The notes beneath the pieces were generated by a model. That model ran no database searches and was not told the DNA's origin. It was given only the letters and a program-made list of their open reading frames with translations. A program made the translations under genes and the position numbers. Below, piece by piece: positions 44,236-53,062 of a stretch of 64,000 nt of DNA. How positions within the stretch are numbered: position 1 is the first letter of the stretch; each line of letters opens with the position of its first letter. The DNA is from Streptomyces lydicus (lineage in GTDB: Bacteria; Actinomycetota; Actinomycetes; Streptomycetales; Streptomycetaceae): assembly GCF_001729485.1 (NCBI RefSeq), contig NZ_CP017157.1:1736001-1800000 (forward strand), read 5' to 3'.

Positions 44236-45678
44236 ATGGTCGGCATGCCCCCGATAGCCACGCCCGCCACCCTGTCCGGAACCCCGCGCCGAACGGCCGC
44301 GCCGGCCTGGCTGGTCATGCTGCTGGTCTGCGCCGGTCAGTTCCTGGTCATCCTGGACGTCTCCGTCGTGAACGTGGCGCTGCCGGCCGTACGCGCCGGG
44401 CTGGGCCTGAGCGAACTCGGCCTGCAGTGGATCGTCAACGCCTACGTCATCACCTTCGCGGGCTTCATGCTGCTCGGCGGCCGGGCCGCCGATCTCTTCG
44501 GCCGCAAGCGGATCTTCGTGCTGGGCCTGGCGCTCTTCACCGTCGCGAGCCTGGGCGGCGGACTGGCCCAGCAGCCCTGGCAGTTGATCGCGGCCCGCAC
44601 CGTCCAGGGAGTCGGCGCCGCCGTGCTCTCCCCGGCCACCCTGACGATCCTCACCACGTCGTTCCCGGTCGGCCCGGCCCGTACCCGCGCCATCGCCACC
44701 TGGACGGCGGTCGGCGCCGGCGGTGGCGCGGTGGGCGGACTGGTCGGCGGGGTGCTCACCGAGTACCTGTCCTGGCGCTGGGTGCTGCTCATCAACGTGC
44801 CGGTCGGCGCGGTGGTGCTGCTCGGCGCGGTGCTGTGGCTCACCGAGAGCCGACAGGGCGCCGCGCGGCGGCTCGACGTCCCCGGCGCGCTGCTGGTGAC
44901 CGGCGGCCTGGGGCTGGTGGCGTACGGGATCGTGCGGACCGAGACGGACGGCTGGGCCTCGTCCTCGGCGCTGCTGCCGCTGGCCGCCGGGCTGCTCGTG
45001 ATCGCCGTCTTCCTCGCCGTCGAGGCGCGCTCCAAGGCGCCGTTGATGCCGCTGGCGCTCTTCCGGCTGCGGTCGGTGTCCTCCGCGAACGGGGCGATGG
45101 TGCTGGCCGGCGCGGCGATGTTCTCGATGTGGTACTTCCTGTCGCTGTACGTGCAGAACGTGCTGGGCTACCGGCCGTTGCAGGCGGGCCTCTCCTTCAT
45201 CCCGCACTCGCTGTGCATCGTCCTCGGCTCCAAGATCGGGCCGCGGCTGATGAACCGGGTGGGCGCGAAGACCCTGGCCGTCTCCGGCGCGGTGATCTCC
45301 GCGGCCGGCATGGCCTGGCAGGGCACGATGGACGTGCACGGCACCTACCTCGGCACGATCCTCGGACCGGGCGTCCTGATGGCGCTGGGCGCCGGCCTGA
45401 CGGCGACGCCGGTCGCCGCCATCGCCACCTCAGGGGCGGACCCGGCGGACCAGGGTCTGGTCTCCGGCCTGATCAACACCTCCCGCCAGATGGGCGGTGC
45501 GCTGGGCCTGTCGGTGCTGTCCACCGTCGCCGCCTCCCGCATCGCGGCCGGGCACGGCCCCGCGGCCCGGGCGGCCGGCTACGGCCTGGCGTTCCACGTC
45601 GGTTCGCTGGTGCTGCTGGCGGCCATCCTGCTGATGGTCGTCGCCCTGCCGAGGCGGCGGGTGGACACCGTGCACTAG
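44236..45678 (+). CDS. DHA2-family MFS multidrug exporter
   Basis: This 480-aa transporter of the 14-helix DHA2 (EmrB/QacA) type contains LDVSVVNVALPA in helix 1, GGRAADLFGRKRIF after helix 2, RTVQGVGAAVLSPATLTIL in helix 4, and GGVLTEYLSWRWVLLINVPVG in helix 5. It would export drugs or metabolites using the proton gradient. The ATG at 44236 gives a typical start; ATG 44245 is an alternative. It begins only about 70 bp beyond the IS982 element, which may affect its expression. A hairpin terminator follows. Confidence 0.9.
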   Translation: MVGMPPIATPATLSGTPRRTAAPAWLVMLLVCAGQFLVILDVSVVNVALPAVRAGLGLSELGLQWIVNAYVITFAGFMLLGGRAADLFGRKRIFVLGLALFTVASLGGGLAQQPWQLIAARTVQGVGAAVLSPATLTILTTSFPVGPARTRAIATWTAVGAGGGAVGGLVGGVLTEYLSWRWVLLINVPVGAVVLLGAVLWLTESRQGAARRLDVPGALLVTGGLGLVAYGIVRTETDGWASSSALLPLAAGLLVIAVFLAVEARSKAPLMPLALFRLRSVSSANGAMVLAGAAMFSMWYFLSLYVQNVLGYRPLQAGLSFIPHSLCIVLGSKIGPRLMNRVGAKTLAVSGAVISAAGMAWQGTMDVHGTYLGTILGPGVLMALGAGLTATPVAAIATSGADPADQGLVSGLINTSRQMGGALGLSVLSTVAASRIAAGHGPAARAAGYGLAFHVGSLVLLAAILLMVVALPRRRVDTVH

Positions 45679-45684
45679 CGGGTG

Positions 45685-45703
45685 CCGCGGGCGGGGCCCG
45701 CGG
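45685..45703. terminator. Hairpin terminator between convergent genes
   Basis: CCGCGGGC-GGG-GCCCGCGG lies between the MFS exporter stop (45678) and the convergent response regulator stop (45785). Confidence 0.55.
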
Positions 45704-45784
45704 TGCGACGGCCGGCGCGGGAGGCGCCGGCCGCCGCGCGGTGGGCGGGCGCACCCGCTGCCGTGCGGCCCGCCGTCCGCGTCG

Positions 45785-46390
45785 TCACAGCCAGCCGTTC
45801 TGCCGGGCGGCCCGTACCGCCTCCATGCGGTTGCGGGTGCCGGTCTTGCCGATGGCCGACGAGAGGTAGTTGCGGACGGTGGCCTGCGAGAGGTGGAGCT
45901 TGCCGGCGATGTCGGCGACCGTGGCGCCGTCCACCGCCGCCGTGAGGACGTCGCGTTCGCGCTGGGTCAGCGGGTTGGGGCCGGCGCTCAGCGCCGCCGC
46001 GGCCAGTCCGGGGTCGATCACCCGCTCCCCGGCGAGCACCCGGCGGATCGCCGCCGCGAGATCCTCCACCGGGCCGTCCTTCACCAGGAAACCGGACGCG
46101 CCGGCCTCCATGGCGCGACGCAGATAGCCGGGCCGGCCGAACGTCGTCACGATCAGCACCTTGCACGACGGCAGCTGCGCGCGCAGATCGGCCGCGGCGT
46201 CCAGGCCGCTGCGGCCGGGGAGTTCGATGTCGAGGAGGGCGATGTCGGGACGGGCGTCCAGCGCGGCGGCGACGATCTGATCGCCCGCCCCGACCTGCGC
46301 CACGACCTGCATGTCCTCCTCCAGGTCGAGCAGCAGCGCCAGCGCGCCCCGCATCATCCCCTGGTCCTCCGCCAGCAGGACCTTGATCAC
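45785..46390 (-). CDS. NarL/LuxR-type response regulator (DesR-like)
   Basis: This 201-aa response regulator has a receiver domain with the acidic pair in LAEDQ, the phospho-acceptor Asp in ALLDIELPGR, the Thr in IVTTFGR and Lys in FLVKDG. The C-terminal LuxR HTH is LTQRERDVLTAAVDGATVADIAGKLHLSQATVRNYLSSAIGKTG. It is the last gene of an operon with ABC transporter genes and a histidine kinase; its GTG start overlaps the kinase stop (GTGA). It probably controls the ABC operon in response to membrane or antibiotic stress. Confidence 0.92.
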   Translation of the reverse strand: MIKVLLAEDQGMMRGALALLLDLEEDMQVVAQVGAGDQIVAAALDARPDIALLDIELPGRSGLDAAADLRAQLPSCKVLIVTTFGRPGYLRRAMEAGASGFLVKDGPVEDLAAAIRRVLAGERVIDPGLAAAALSAGPNPLTQRERDVLTAAVDGATVADIAGKLHLSQATVRNYLSSAIGKTGTRNRMEAVRAARQNGWL

Positions 46391-47811
46391 CTGGTCAACT
46401 CCTCCGTGTCCGTCCTGTCGCCCGTGCCGACCGGAAGTTCGGCCGTGACGCGGAAGCCGCGCCGGCCGTCGGCCCCGGCGCGCAGTGTGCCGCCCGCCGC
46501 GGCCAGCCGTTCGGTCAGCCCCTTCAGGCCGGTGCCGCCGACCGGCCCCGCGCGGCCCGCGGCGGTGTCCGCGGTGCCGCCCGCGCCGTCCGCCGCCGGA
46601 TCGGTGGGCCCGCCGTTGCCGCCGTCCGGTTCCTCGCGGTCGGCCGCCGCGCCGCCGCGTCCGGGGACGTGGTCGCGGAGCCAGGCCAGTCCGGAGCCGG
46701 CTGCCGGGTCAGCACCGGAGCTTACGGGACCGCGGCCGTCGTCCGTGATCGTCAGCCGTACCCGCTCGTCGTCGGCGTGCACGTCGATCTCGCAGCGGGT
46801 CGCGCCGCTGTGCCGCACGGTGTTGGTGACCCCTTCGCGGACCACCCAGCCGAGCAGCGCGCCGGCCTGCGGCGGCAGCGGCGGCCCGGCCTGGCGCACC
46901 ACGGGCTCGATGCCGGCCGCCTCCAGCACCGAACGGGCCCGGTCCAGTTCGGTGGTCAGGCTGCCCTCGCGGTAGCCGGTGACCGCCTCGCGGATCTCGG
47001 TCAGCGCCTGCCGGCCGACCGCCTCGATGTCGGCGGCCTGGGCGAGCGCCGCGTCCAGATCGCGCGGCGCGAGCCGCCGGACCGCCTCGGCCTTGACGAC
47101 CACGACGGACAGCGTGTGGCCCAGCAGGTCGTGCAGGTCGCGGGAGAACCGCAGCCGCTCCTTCTCCACGGCGCTGCGGGCGAGTTCCTGCCGGGTGGCG
47201 TCCAGCTCCTGGATGGTGTCGAAGAGGCTGAGGACGGTGGCCGTCACCATGCCGGACAGGAACGTGCCGTAGCCGATGCCGAACGACCCCCCGGGGTCGC
47301 CGTGCCGCCAGCCGTTCAGATAGCCGGCGGCACCGCTGAGCGCGATCAGCCAGAGGGCGAGCTTCTTGCCGCGCAGCGCCCGGACCGTGCCGGAGGCCAG
47401 CGAGAGCAGCGGGAAGAACAGGAACCAGCTGCCGCCGAAGCCGAGCGCGATGGCGAAGGTGACGGCGGTCAGCAGGCCCAGGGCGACCAGCGGCCGGCGG
47501 GAGTCGCGCAGCCGGGGGTTGAACGACGACCAGACGACGCTGATGTAGAGGGAGTTGAAGGCGAGCAGGCCCAGGCCGCCGAGCCAGGGGTGGTCCGTCT
47601 TGCCCTGGACGACGTTGGAGAGGGCACCCATGCCCATCAGCAGCCAGGGCAGGAAGGCGTACTTGCCCGGCCCCTTCCGGTCCCTGACCCGCCCCTTCGA
47701 CGCGCACGGGTCGCCCTCGGCGCCGCTCGTGGTCCCCGGGCCCGGGCTTCCCGGCCCCTGCCGCTCTCTGTCCGTCACCGTTGCTTCCCAGGTCTGCGTC
47801 ATCGTCGTCAC
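46387..47811 (-). CDS. Sensor histidine kinase (DesK-like, HPK7)
   Basis: This 474-aa kinase has about five membrane helices (residues 35-165) and a coiled linker (SLFDTIQELDATRQELARS). The phospho-acceptor His is in FSRDLHDLLGHTLSVVVVKAEA, and the ATP-binding site has VREGVTNTVRHSG (N box), ITDDGRG (G1) and GGTGLKGLTERL (G2). An acidic/Gly-rich insert of about 50 residues, with another GSGLAWLRDHVPGRGG motif, sits between G1 and G2. GTG 47811 overlaps the permease stop; ATG 47802 is an alternative start. It phosphorylates the adjacent response regulator. Confidence 0.9.
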   Translation of the reverse strand: MTTMTQTWEATVTDRERQGPGSPGPGTTSGAEGDPCASKGRVRDRKGPGKYAFLPWLLMGMGALSNVVQGKTDHPWLGGLGLLAFNSLYISVVWSSFNPRLRDSRRPLVALGLLTAVTFAIALGFGGSWFLFFPLLSLASGTVRALRGKKLALWLIALSGAAGYLNGWRHGDPGGSFGIGYGTFLSGMVTATVLSLFDTIQELDATRQELARSAVEKERLRFSRDLHDLLGHTLSVVVVKAEAVRRLAPRDLDAALAQAADIEAVGRQALTEIREAVTGYREGSLTTELDRARSVLEAAGIEPVVRQAGPPLPPQAGALLGWVVREGVTNTVRHSGATRCEIDVHADDERVRLTITDDGRGPVSSGADPAAGSGLAWLRDHVPGRGGAAADREEPDGGNGGPTDPAADGAGGTADTAAGRAGPVGGTGLKGLTERLAAAGGTLRAGADGRRGFRVTAELPVGTGDRTDTEELTR

Positions 47812-48536
47812 GCCGTCCGTGCGGCCCGGCGGTACGCGTACACCGCGTAACCGCCGAAGAGTGCCATCCAGGCGGCCAGCACCGCCACCGCGCCGAGGCC
47901 CGGGGCGCCGCCCTGGGTGACGCTCTGCCCGAGCTCGGCGAAGCGGTTGCCGGGCGTCCAGGCGGACAGCGTGCGCAGCCAGCCGGGGAACAGTTCGGCG
48001 GGGAACCACAGCCCGCCGATGATCGAGAGCAGCAGCATGCAGCCGGTGTTGACCACGCCCGTCGACTGGGCGGACAGGCGGTAGCCGTTGCCGAGCCCGA
48101 GGAGGGTGAACGGCGCGGTGCCGATCCACAGCAGCGCGGCCAGCGCGGCCCACTGCCAGGCGGCCATCCGCACCCCGTTGACCAGCGCGCCCACCAGCAG
48201 GACGGCGGTGAGGGCCGGCAGCACCGTCACCGATCCGGTCAGCCCGCGGCCCACCACGACGCGCACCGGGCCCATCGGCGTGATCCGCAGCTGCCGCAGC
48301 CAGCCCAGCTGCTTGTCCTCCGCCACGCCGGTGCCGGTGCCGAGGGCCGCGCCCAGCGCCCCGTACGCGGCCATCCCGACCATCGACGCGGTTTTCCACT
48401 CCATGGCGGCGCCGCCGGGGCCGGTGCCGATGTTGGTCATCAGGAGGTACATCAGCACCGGCATCCCGATGCCGAAGATGACGAAGCCCCGGTCGCGCAG
48501 GGTGCGGCGGACCTCCAGGCGGACGTAGTCGAGCAT
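47808..48536 (-). CDS. ABC-2 type transporter permease
   Basis: This 242-aa permease has six hydrophobic segments, beginning MLDYVRLEVRRTLRDRGFVIFGIGMPVLMYLLM, which is typical of ABC-2 exporters. It contains a membrane-proximal KQLGWLRQLRITPM loop and a WFPAELFPGWLRTLSAWTPGNRFAELG extracytoplasmic loop. It works with the ATPase encoded upstream to export a lipid, drug or peptide. ATG 48536 shares a base with the ATPase stop (TGATG); a GTG one codon upstream is possible. Confidence 0.9.
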   Translation of the reverse strand: MLDYVRLEVRRTLRDRGFVIFGIGMPVLMYLLMTNIGTGPGGAAMEWKTASMVGMAAYGALGAALGTGTGVAEDKQLGWLRQLRITPMGPVRVVVGRGLTGSVTVLPALTAVLLVGALVNGVRMAAWQWAALAALLWIGTAPFTLLGLGNGYRLSAQSTGVVNTGCMLLLSIIGGLWFPAELFPGWLRTLSAWTPGNRFAELGQSVTQGGAPGLGAVAVLAAWMALFGGYAVYAYRRAARTA

Positions 48537-49543
48537 CACACGGTCTCCTTCGCGGACGCGGTGGCGGCGGACTCGGCGGCGGCTCCGGCGGCGGGCTCCG
48601 CGGTGGCGGCGCCGGTCGTGCCGCCGGAGGTGAGGGCGAGGAAGGTGTCCTCCAGGCTGGCGGGGGTGACCTGCAGGCCGTGCACGAGGTCGAGCCCGGC
48701 CAGCGCGACGACGGTGGCGTCGGAGTCCGCCGTCCGCAGCAGGGCCCGGTCACCCCGTATCTCCACGGCGCGCACGCCGGGCAGCGCCGGCAGCGGGGCG
48801 CTCGGCGCGCCCCGGAGGTCGAAGGAGACCAGCGAGCCGCCGGTGCGCCGCTTCAGTGCCTCGCTGCTGCCGTCGGCGACCACCCGCCCGCCGTCGATCA
48901 CCACGATCCGGTCCGCGTGGTCGTCCGCCTCCTCCAGATAGTGGGTGGAGAACACGAGGGTGTTGCCGCGGCGGGCGTAGCCCCGCATGGCGCGCCAGAA
49001 CGTCCGGCGCGCGTCGACGTCCAGGGCCGCGGTCGGCTCGTCGAGCACCAGCAGTTCGGGGTTGCCGGCCAGCGCCACCGCGAAGCGGACCCGCTGGGCC
49101 TGCCCGCCGGACAGCCGGTCCACCCGCCGCCCCGCGAACTCGGCCAGGCCCGCCAGCTCCAGGGTCTCGGTGACGTCCATGGGCGCGGGGTAGGTGGCGG
49201 CGACGAAGGTGATCAGCTCGCGCACGGTGACCCGCGGGACGGCCTTGCCGTCCTGGAGCATCGCGCCCACCCGGCCCGCCCGTACGGCGGACTCCGGTGT
49301 GCCGCCGAACAGCCGCACCGTCCCCGTGCTCGGCGGCTGCAGCCCCAGCAGCATGTTCAGGGTGGTGGACTTGCCGGCGCCGTTGCGGCCGAGCAGGGCC
49401 ACCGTCTCGCCGGCGGCGATGTCCAGGTCCAGCCCCTGGACGGCGCGCACCCCGCCGTAACTCCGCGTCACACCGCGGAAGGTGACGGCCGTCCCGCCGC
49501 CCGCCCCACCCACACCGTTCCTCCGTGTCGCTGCCGGTTCCAT
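48536..49543 (-). CDS. ABC-2 exporter ATP-binding protein
   Basis: This 335-aa ATPase has Walker A GRNGAGKST, Q-loop MLQDGKAVP, signature LSGGQAQR and Walker B LLVLDEPTAALD with the switch His in VFSTHYLEEAD. A C-terminal domain (RGDRALLRTADSDATVVALAGLDLVHGLQVTPASLEDTFLALT) is typical of drug exporter ATPases. ATG 49543 follows GGAGGGG. It is first in a four-gene operon: ATPase, permease, kinase, regulator. The Ala-rich last about 30 residues are low complexity. Confidence 0.93.
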   Translation of the reverse strand: MEPAATRRNGVGGAGGGTAVTFRGVTRSYGGVRAVQGLDLDIAAGETVALLGRNGAGKSTTLNMLLGLQPPSTGTVRLFGGTPESAVRAGRVGAMLQDGKAVPRVTVRELITFVAATYPAPMDVTETLELAGLAEFAGRRVDRLSGGQAQRVRFAVALAGNPELLVLDEPTAALDVDARRTFWRAMRGYARRGNTLVFSTHYLEEADDHADRIVVIDGGRVVADGSSEALKRRTGGSLVSFDLRGAPSAPLPALPGVRAVEIRGDRALLRTADSDATVVALAGLDLVHGLQVTPASLEDTFLALTSGGTTGAATAEPAAGAAAESAATASAKETV

Positions 49544-49663
49544 GTCCCGCCCCTCCGGTCGTTTCCTGTCCACGACGCTACGGAGCGTTGCCGGTGCGAG
49601 GTAGGTGCGAAAGTGGAGGATCCCCCCTGACAAATGTCATCGGCCCGCCGCCCGGACGCGTAT

Positions 49664-49678
49664 CTGACAAAGCGTCAG
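49664..49678. promoter_or_regulatory. CTGAC-N5-GTCAG dyad upstream of the MaoC gene
   Basis: CTGACAAAGCGTCAG is a perfect dyad 48 bp upstream of the KstR box at 49727. The rest of the 335-bp gap contains no gene; another short dyad TGACA-AA-TGTCA lies at 49628-49639. Confidence 0.5.
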
Positions 49679-49726
49679 GGGGTCTTCCGGGTGCCGGACG
49701 GATCGGCTATACATGACGCCATCGGC

Positions 49727-49740
49727 TAGAACGCGTTCTA
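49727..49740. promoter_or_regulatory. KstR box, perfect palindrome, MaoC promoter
   Basis: TAGAACGCGTTCTA is a fully symmetric match to TnnAACnnGTTnnA, extended to CTAG...CTAG on both sides. TATACA at 49708-49713 with a weak TTCCGG 17 bp upstream would place the transcription start inside or just before the box. Confidence 0.75.
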
Positions 49741-49878
49741 GAAGTGTGCCGGGTGCCCGCCGCGGCACCCGCAGCGCTGCCGGAGCGCGGCCGCGCCGAC
49801 CAGAAACGACCCCGGCACGGTCGACGGTGCGGACGGCCGGGCCGGGGTCTTCCGCCGTGGTGAAGGAGCGCCCGCTAC

Positions 49879-50754
49879 ATGCCCATCGACGCCGTCAAGG
49901 CCACTTCCGCCGAGCCGCGGACCACCGAACTCGCCTGGGACCACAAGGACGTCCAGCTCTACCACCTGGGCATCGGCGCCGGCGCGGCCACCCCGGAGAA
50001 GCCGCAGCCCGCCACCGACCCGGACGAACTGCGCTACACCCTGGAGAGCGGCCTGCACGTCCTGCCCAGCTTCGCGACCGTCGCGGGCGGGGGCATGGCG
50101 CTGGCCGGCGGGCTCTCCGCCCCGGGCATCGACGTCGACCTCGCGGCCGTCCTGCACGGCGGCCAGACCGTCACCGTGCACCGCGCCCTCCCCGTGCGCG
50201 GCCGCGCCACCCAGACCTCGACCGTCCCGGCCGTCTACGACAAGGGCAAGGCCGCGGTCATCGTGCTGCGCTCCGAAGTCGCCGACGCGGACGGCCCGTT
50301 GTGGACCTGCGACACCCAGATCTTCGTCCGCGGCGAGGGCGGCTTCGGGGGCGACCGCGGCCCCTCCGCCCGCCTCGAACTCCCCGACCGCGCCCCCGAC
50401 CTGACCACCGAACGGCACATCCGCGCGGACCAGGCGCTGCTCTACCGCCTCTCCGGTGACTGGAACCCGCTGCACGCCGACCCGGAGTTCGCCCGGCTGG
50501 CGGGGTTCGACCGGCCGATCCTGCACGGGCTGTGCACGTACGGGGTGACGCTCAAGGCCGTGGTCGACACCGTGCTCGGCGGGGAGGTGGCCCGGGTGCG
50601 GTCGTACGCCACCCGGTTCGCGGGGGTGGTCTTCCCGGGCGAGACGCTCCGCCTCCGCCTGTGGCGCGAGCCCGGCCGGATCCAGGTGTCGGTCACCGCT
50701 CCCGGGCGCGACGACGCGCCGGTCCTGGCGGACACCGTCGTCGAGCACAGCTAG
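49879..50754 (+). CDS. MaoC-type enoyl-CoA hydratase 2 (ChsH3-like)
   Basis: This 291-aa hydratase 2 has two hot-dog halves. The catalytic segment is YRLSGDWNPLHADPEFARLAGFDRPILHGLCTYG, with the Asp of GDWN and the His of PLHAD in the usual hydratase 2 motif. It adds water to trans-2-enoyl-CoA to give the (R)-3-hydroxyacyl-CoA, the substrate of the SDR two genes downstream. Mycobacterial counterparts act in steroid side-chain beta-oxidation. A KstR box lies about 139 bp upstream. Its last five codons are the first unit of a 17-bp tandem repeat. Confidence 0.87.
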   Translation: MPIDAVKATSAEPRTTELAWDHKDVQLYHLGIGAGAATPEKPQPATDPDELRYTLESGLHVLPSFATVAGGGMALAGGLSAPGIDVDLAAVLHGGQTVTVHRALPVRGRATQTSTVPAVYDKGKAAVIVLRSEVADADGPLWTCDTQIFVRGEGGFGGDRGPSARLELPDRAPDLTTERHIRADQALLYRLSGDWNPLHADPEFARLAGFDRPILHGLCTYGVTLKAVVDTVLGGEVARVRSYATRFAGVVFPGETLRLRLWREPGRIQVSVTAPGRDDAPVLADTVVEHS

Positions 50755-50852
50755 TCGTCGGGCACAGCTAGCCGTCGGGCACGGCTGGTCGCCGGACACG
50801 GCCGGCCGTCGTCGGGCACAACTGGTCATCGAGCACAGCTGGTCGTCGTGGG
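50737..50852 (+). repeat. Degenerate 17-bp tandem repeat overlapping the 3' end of the MaoC gene
   Basis: Six units of the type GTCGTCGAGCACAGCTA occur at 50737-50753, 50754-50770, 50771-50787, 50788-50804, 50805-50824 (20 bp, one extra GTC) and 50825-50841, followed by a partial unit to 50852. Unit 1 encodes the C-terminus VVEHS and stop of the MaoC protein, so the array appears to have grown from the gene end. Confidence 0.8.
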
Positions 50853-50863
50853 AGGAGCCGGGA

Positions 50864-51940
50864 ATGCGCGCAGCCGTACAGCACGAGACGGGTCAGGACA
50901 AGCTGGAGGTGCTCGACGACGTCGAGGCGGTGGGGTTCGGACCCGGCAAGGTCAGGATCCGGATCCGGGCGACCGGACTGTGCCACTCCGACCTCTCGGC
51001 GATGAACGGGGTGCTGCCGCAGCCGGCGCCCTTCGTCCCCGGGCACGAGGGCGCCGGAGAGGTCCTCGATGTCGGCGACGGCGTCACCGGCCTCAGCGCC
51101 GGCGACCGCGTCCTGATGTGCTGGCTGCCCGCCTGCGGCGACTGTCCGGCCTGCAAACGCGGCCAGACGCATCTGTGCCTGGCCGGATTCCTGAACGCCG
51201 GCACGCCCAACTTCAAGCGGCCCGGTGGCGACGTCTTCGGCTTCGCCGGCACCGGCACGTTCGCCGAGGAGGTCGTGGTCGCGGCCAACTGCGCCGTGCC
51301 GATCCCGGACGACGTCCCCTACGAGATCGCCGCGCTGATCGGCTGCGGCGTCACCACCGGCCTCGGCGCGGCCCTCAACACCGCCCGGGTGGCGGCCGCT
51401 TCCTCGGTGGCGGTGATCGGGTGCGGCGGCGTCGGTATCTCCACCATCCAGGGCGCCAGGGCCTGCGGCGCCGCCCAGATCGTGGCCGTCGACCCGGTGC
51501 CCGCCCGGCGGGAGGCCGCGCTGCGCTTCGGCGCCACCGAGGCCGTCGCGCCCGAGGAACTCGCCGACGCCAAGGCCCGGATCACCGCGGGGGAGGGCTT
51601 CGACTACGTCTTCGAGGTGGTCGGCAAGTCCGCCACCGCCCGCACCGCCTACGAGACGACCCGGCGCGGCGGCACGCTGTGCGTGGTCGGCGCGGGCGCC
51701 ATGGACGACACCTTCCAGGTGAACATGTTCGAGCTGTTCTTCGACGAGAAGCGGATCCTGCCGTCCCTGTACGGCGGCGGGGACGTCCTGCGCTCCTACG
51801 AGCGCGCCATCGCCCTGTGGCGGGCCGGCCGGATCGACCTCGAAGGGCTGATCACCCATCGCGTCCGGCTCGCCGAGATCAACGACGCGCTCGACCAGAT
51901 GCGGTCCGGCACCGCGCTGCGCACCTGCATAGAGATCTGA
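50864..51940 (+). CDS. Zinc-dependent alcohol dehydrogenase
   Basis: This 358-aa medium-chain dehydrogenase has catalytic zinc ligands in GLCHSDL (Cys) and GHEGAGEV (His, Glu), and structural zinc Cys residues in CGDCPACKRGQTHLC. The NAD-binding motif is VIGCGGVGIS. The product profile is NAD-dependent oxidation of an alcohol to an aldehyde or ketone. It resembles AdhX/class III-type bacterial enzymes; the substrate is unknown. ATG 50864 follows GGGAGGAG, directly after the tandem repeat. It lies in a row with the MaoC and SDR genes and is probably in the same KstR-controlled unit. Confidence 0.9.
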   Translation: MRAAVQHETGQDKLEVLDDVEAVGFGPGKVRIRIRATGLCHSDLSAMNGVLPQPAPFVPGHEGAGEVLDVGDGVTGLSAGDRVLMCWLPACGDCPACKRGQTHLCLAGFLNAGTPNFKRPGGDVFGFAGTGTFAEEVVVAANCAVPIPDDVPYEIAALIGCGVTTGLGAALNTARVAAASSVAVIGCGGVGISTIQGARACGAAQIVAVDPVPARREAALRFGATEAVAPEELADAKARITAGEGFDYVFEVVGKSATARTAYETTRRGGTLCVVGAGAMDDTFQVNMFELFFDEKRILPSLYGGGDVLRSYERAIALWRAGRIDLEGLITHRVRLAEINDALDQMRSGTALRTCIEI

Positions 51941-52005
51941 CCGGGGCGCGGCGGCCGGGCGGACCGGCCGGCCGGGCGCGCGGACACCGAGAGGACGGAA
52001 CAGAC

Positions 52006-52947
52006 ATGGCACAGCCGCTGGAGGGCCTGACCGCGATCGTCACCGGCGCCGGACGGGGCCTGGGCCGCGCCGAGGCCCTGGAACTCGCCCGGCTCGGCGC
52101 CCGCGTGGTGGTCAACGACTACGGCCGGCCGGGCCGCGACGGCTCGGGGGACGCCTCGGCGGCACCCGCCGAGGGGGTCGCCGCCGAGATCCGCGCGGCC
52201 GGCGGCGAGGCCGTCGCCCACCTCGGTGACGTGGCCGACCACGAACAGGCGCGGGCGCTGGTCCAGCTGGCGCTCGACACGTACGGCCGGCTCGACGTCC
52301 TGGTCAACAACGCCGGCATCCTGCGGGACCGGATGGTGTTCTCGATGACCGAGGAGGAGTGGGACACGGTCATCCGCGTCCACCTCAAAGGCCACTTCAA
52401 CACCACCCACTTCGCCGCAGCCCACTGGCGCGAGCGCGCCAAGGCGGCCGGCGGCCCGGTGCACGGCAGGATCATCAACACCTCCTCGGAGGCGTTCCTC
52501 GCGGGCTCCGCGGGCCAGCCCAACTACGCGGCGGCCAAGGGCGGCATCGTCGGCCTGACCACGTCCACGGCGCTGGCGCTGGCCAAGTACGGCGTGACCG
52601 CCAACGCGATCTGCCCGCGGGCCCGCACCCGGATGACCGAGGACGTCTTCGCCGGCTTCGCGGAACCGCAGGACGGCACGCTCGACCCGCTCGCGCCCGA
52701 GCATGTGGCGCCGCTCGTCGGCTACCTGGCCTCGCCGGCCGCGGCCGGCGTCAACGGCCAGCTGCTGGTCGTCCACGGCGGCATGGTGGCCGTCGCGGAA
52801 CGCCCGCGGATCGCCGCGAAGTTCGACACCGCCAAGGACGTGTTCAGCTTCGAGGAGCTGGACGCCCTGCTGACCCCGTACTACGCGCAGCGCCCGCCGA
52901 ACGAGACCTTCGCGGCGGCCGAGGTGCTCGGCCTCAAGCACGACTGA
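52006..52947 (+). CDS. SDR 3-hydroxyacyl-CoA dehydrogenase (Hsd4A-like)
   Basis: This 313-aa SDR is of the peroxisomal multifunctional enzyme type. The cofactor motif is TGAGRGLGRAEAL; VVVNDYG follows strand 2, with NNAGILRD, a catalytic Ser in IINTSSEA, and Tyr/Lys in NYAAAKGG. The length and the LVVHGGMVAVAERP C-terminus match (R)-3-hydroxyacyl-CoA dehydrogenases such as mycobacterial Hsd4A. It would oxidise the product of the MaoC hydratase and supply the ketoacyl-CoA to the thiolase. ATG 52006 follows GAGAGGACGG. A strong terminator follows. Confidence 0.87.
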   Translation: MAQPLEGLTAIVTGAGRGLGRAEALELARLGARVVVNDYGRPGRDGSGDASAAPAEGVAAEIRAAGGEAVAHLGDVADHEQARALVQLALDTYGRLDVLVNNAGILRDRMVFSMTEEEWDTVIRVHLKGHFNTTHFAAAHWRERAKAAGGPVHGRIINTSSEAFLAGSAGQPNYAAAKGGIVGLTTSTALALAKYGVTANAICPRARTRMTEDVFAGFAEPQDGTLDPLAPEHVAPLVGYLASPAAAGVNGQLLVVHGGMVAVAERPRIAAKFDTAKDVFSFEELDALLTPYYAQRPPNETFAAAEVLGLKHD

Positions 52948-52970
52948 GCCGCGCGACCCGTCCCGCGACA

Positions 52971-53020
52971 ACGGCCGTGGCCGCCACACCGTCACCGGAC
53001 GGTGTGGCGGCCACGGCCGT
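52971..53020 (+). terminator. Very strong hairpin terminator
   Basis: A perfect 23-bp stem (52971-52993 with 52998-53020) and a 4-nt loop 23 bp after the SDR stop. It ends the MaoC-ADH-SDR unit and, read the other way, the small minus-strand gene at 53063. Confidence 0.88.
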
Positions 53021-53062
53021 GTCGTCGCTGCTCCCGGCGGTCAGCGGCCGCCGGCGACGCTC

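Noticed and set aside
50737..50852. 17-bp repeats as a CRISPR array
   Set aside because: Units are directly adjacent with no spacers and are too short and diverged; no cas genes are present.
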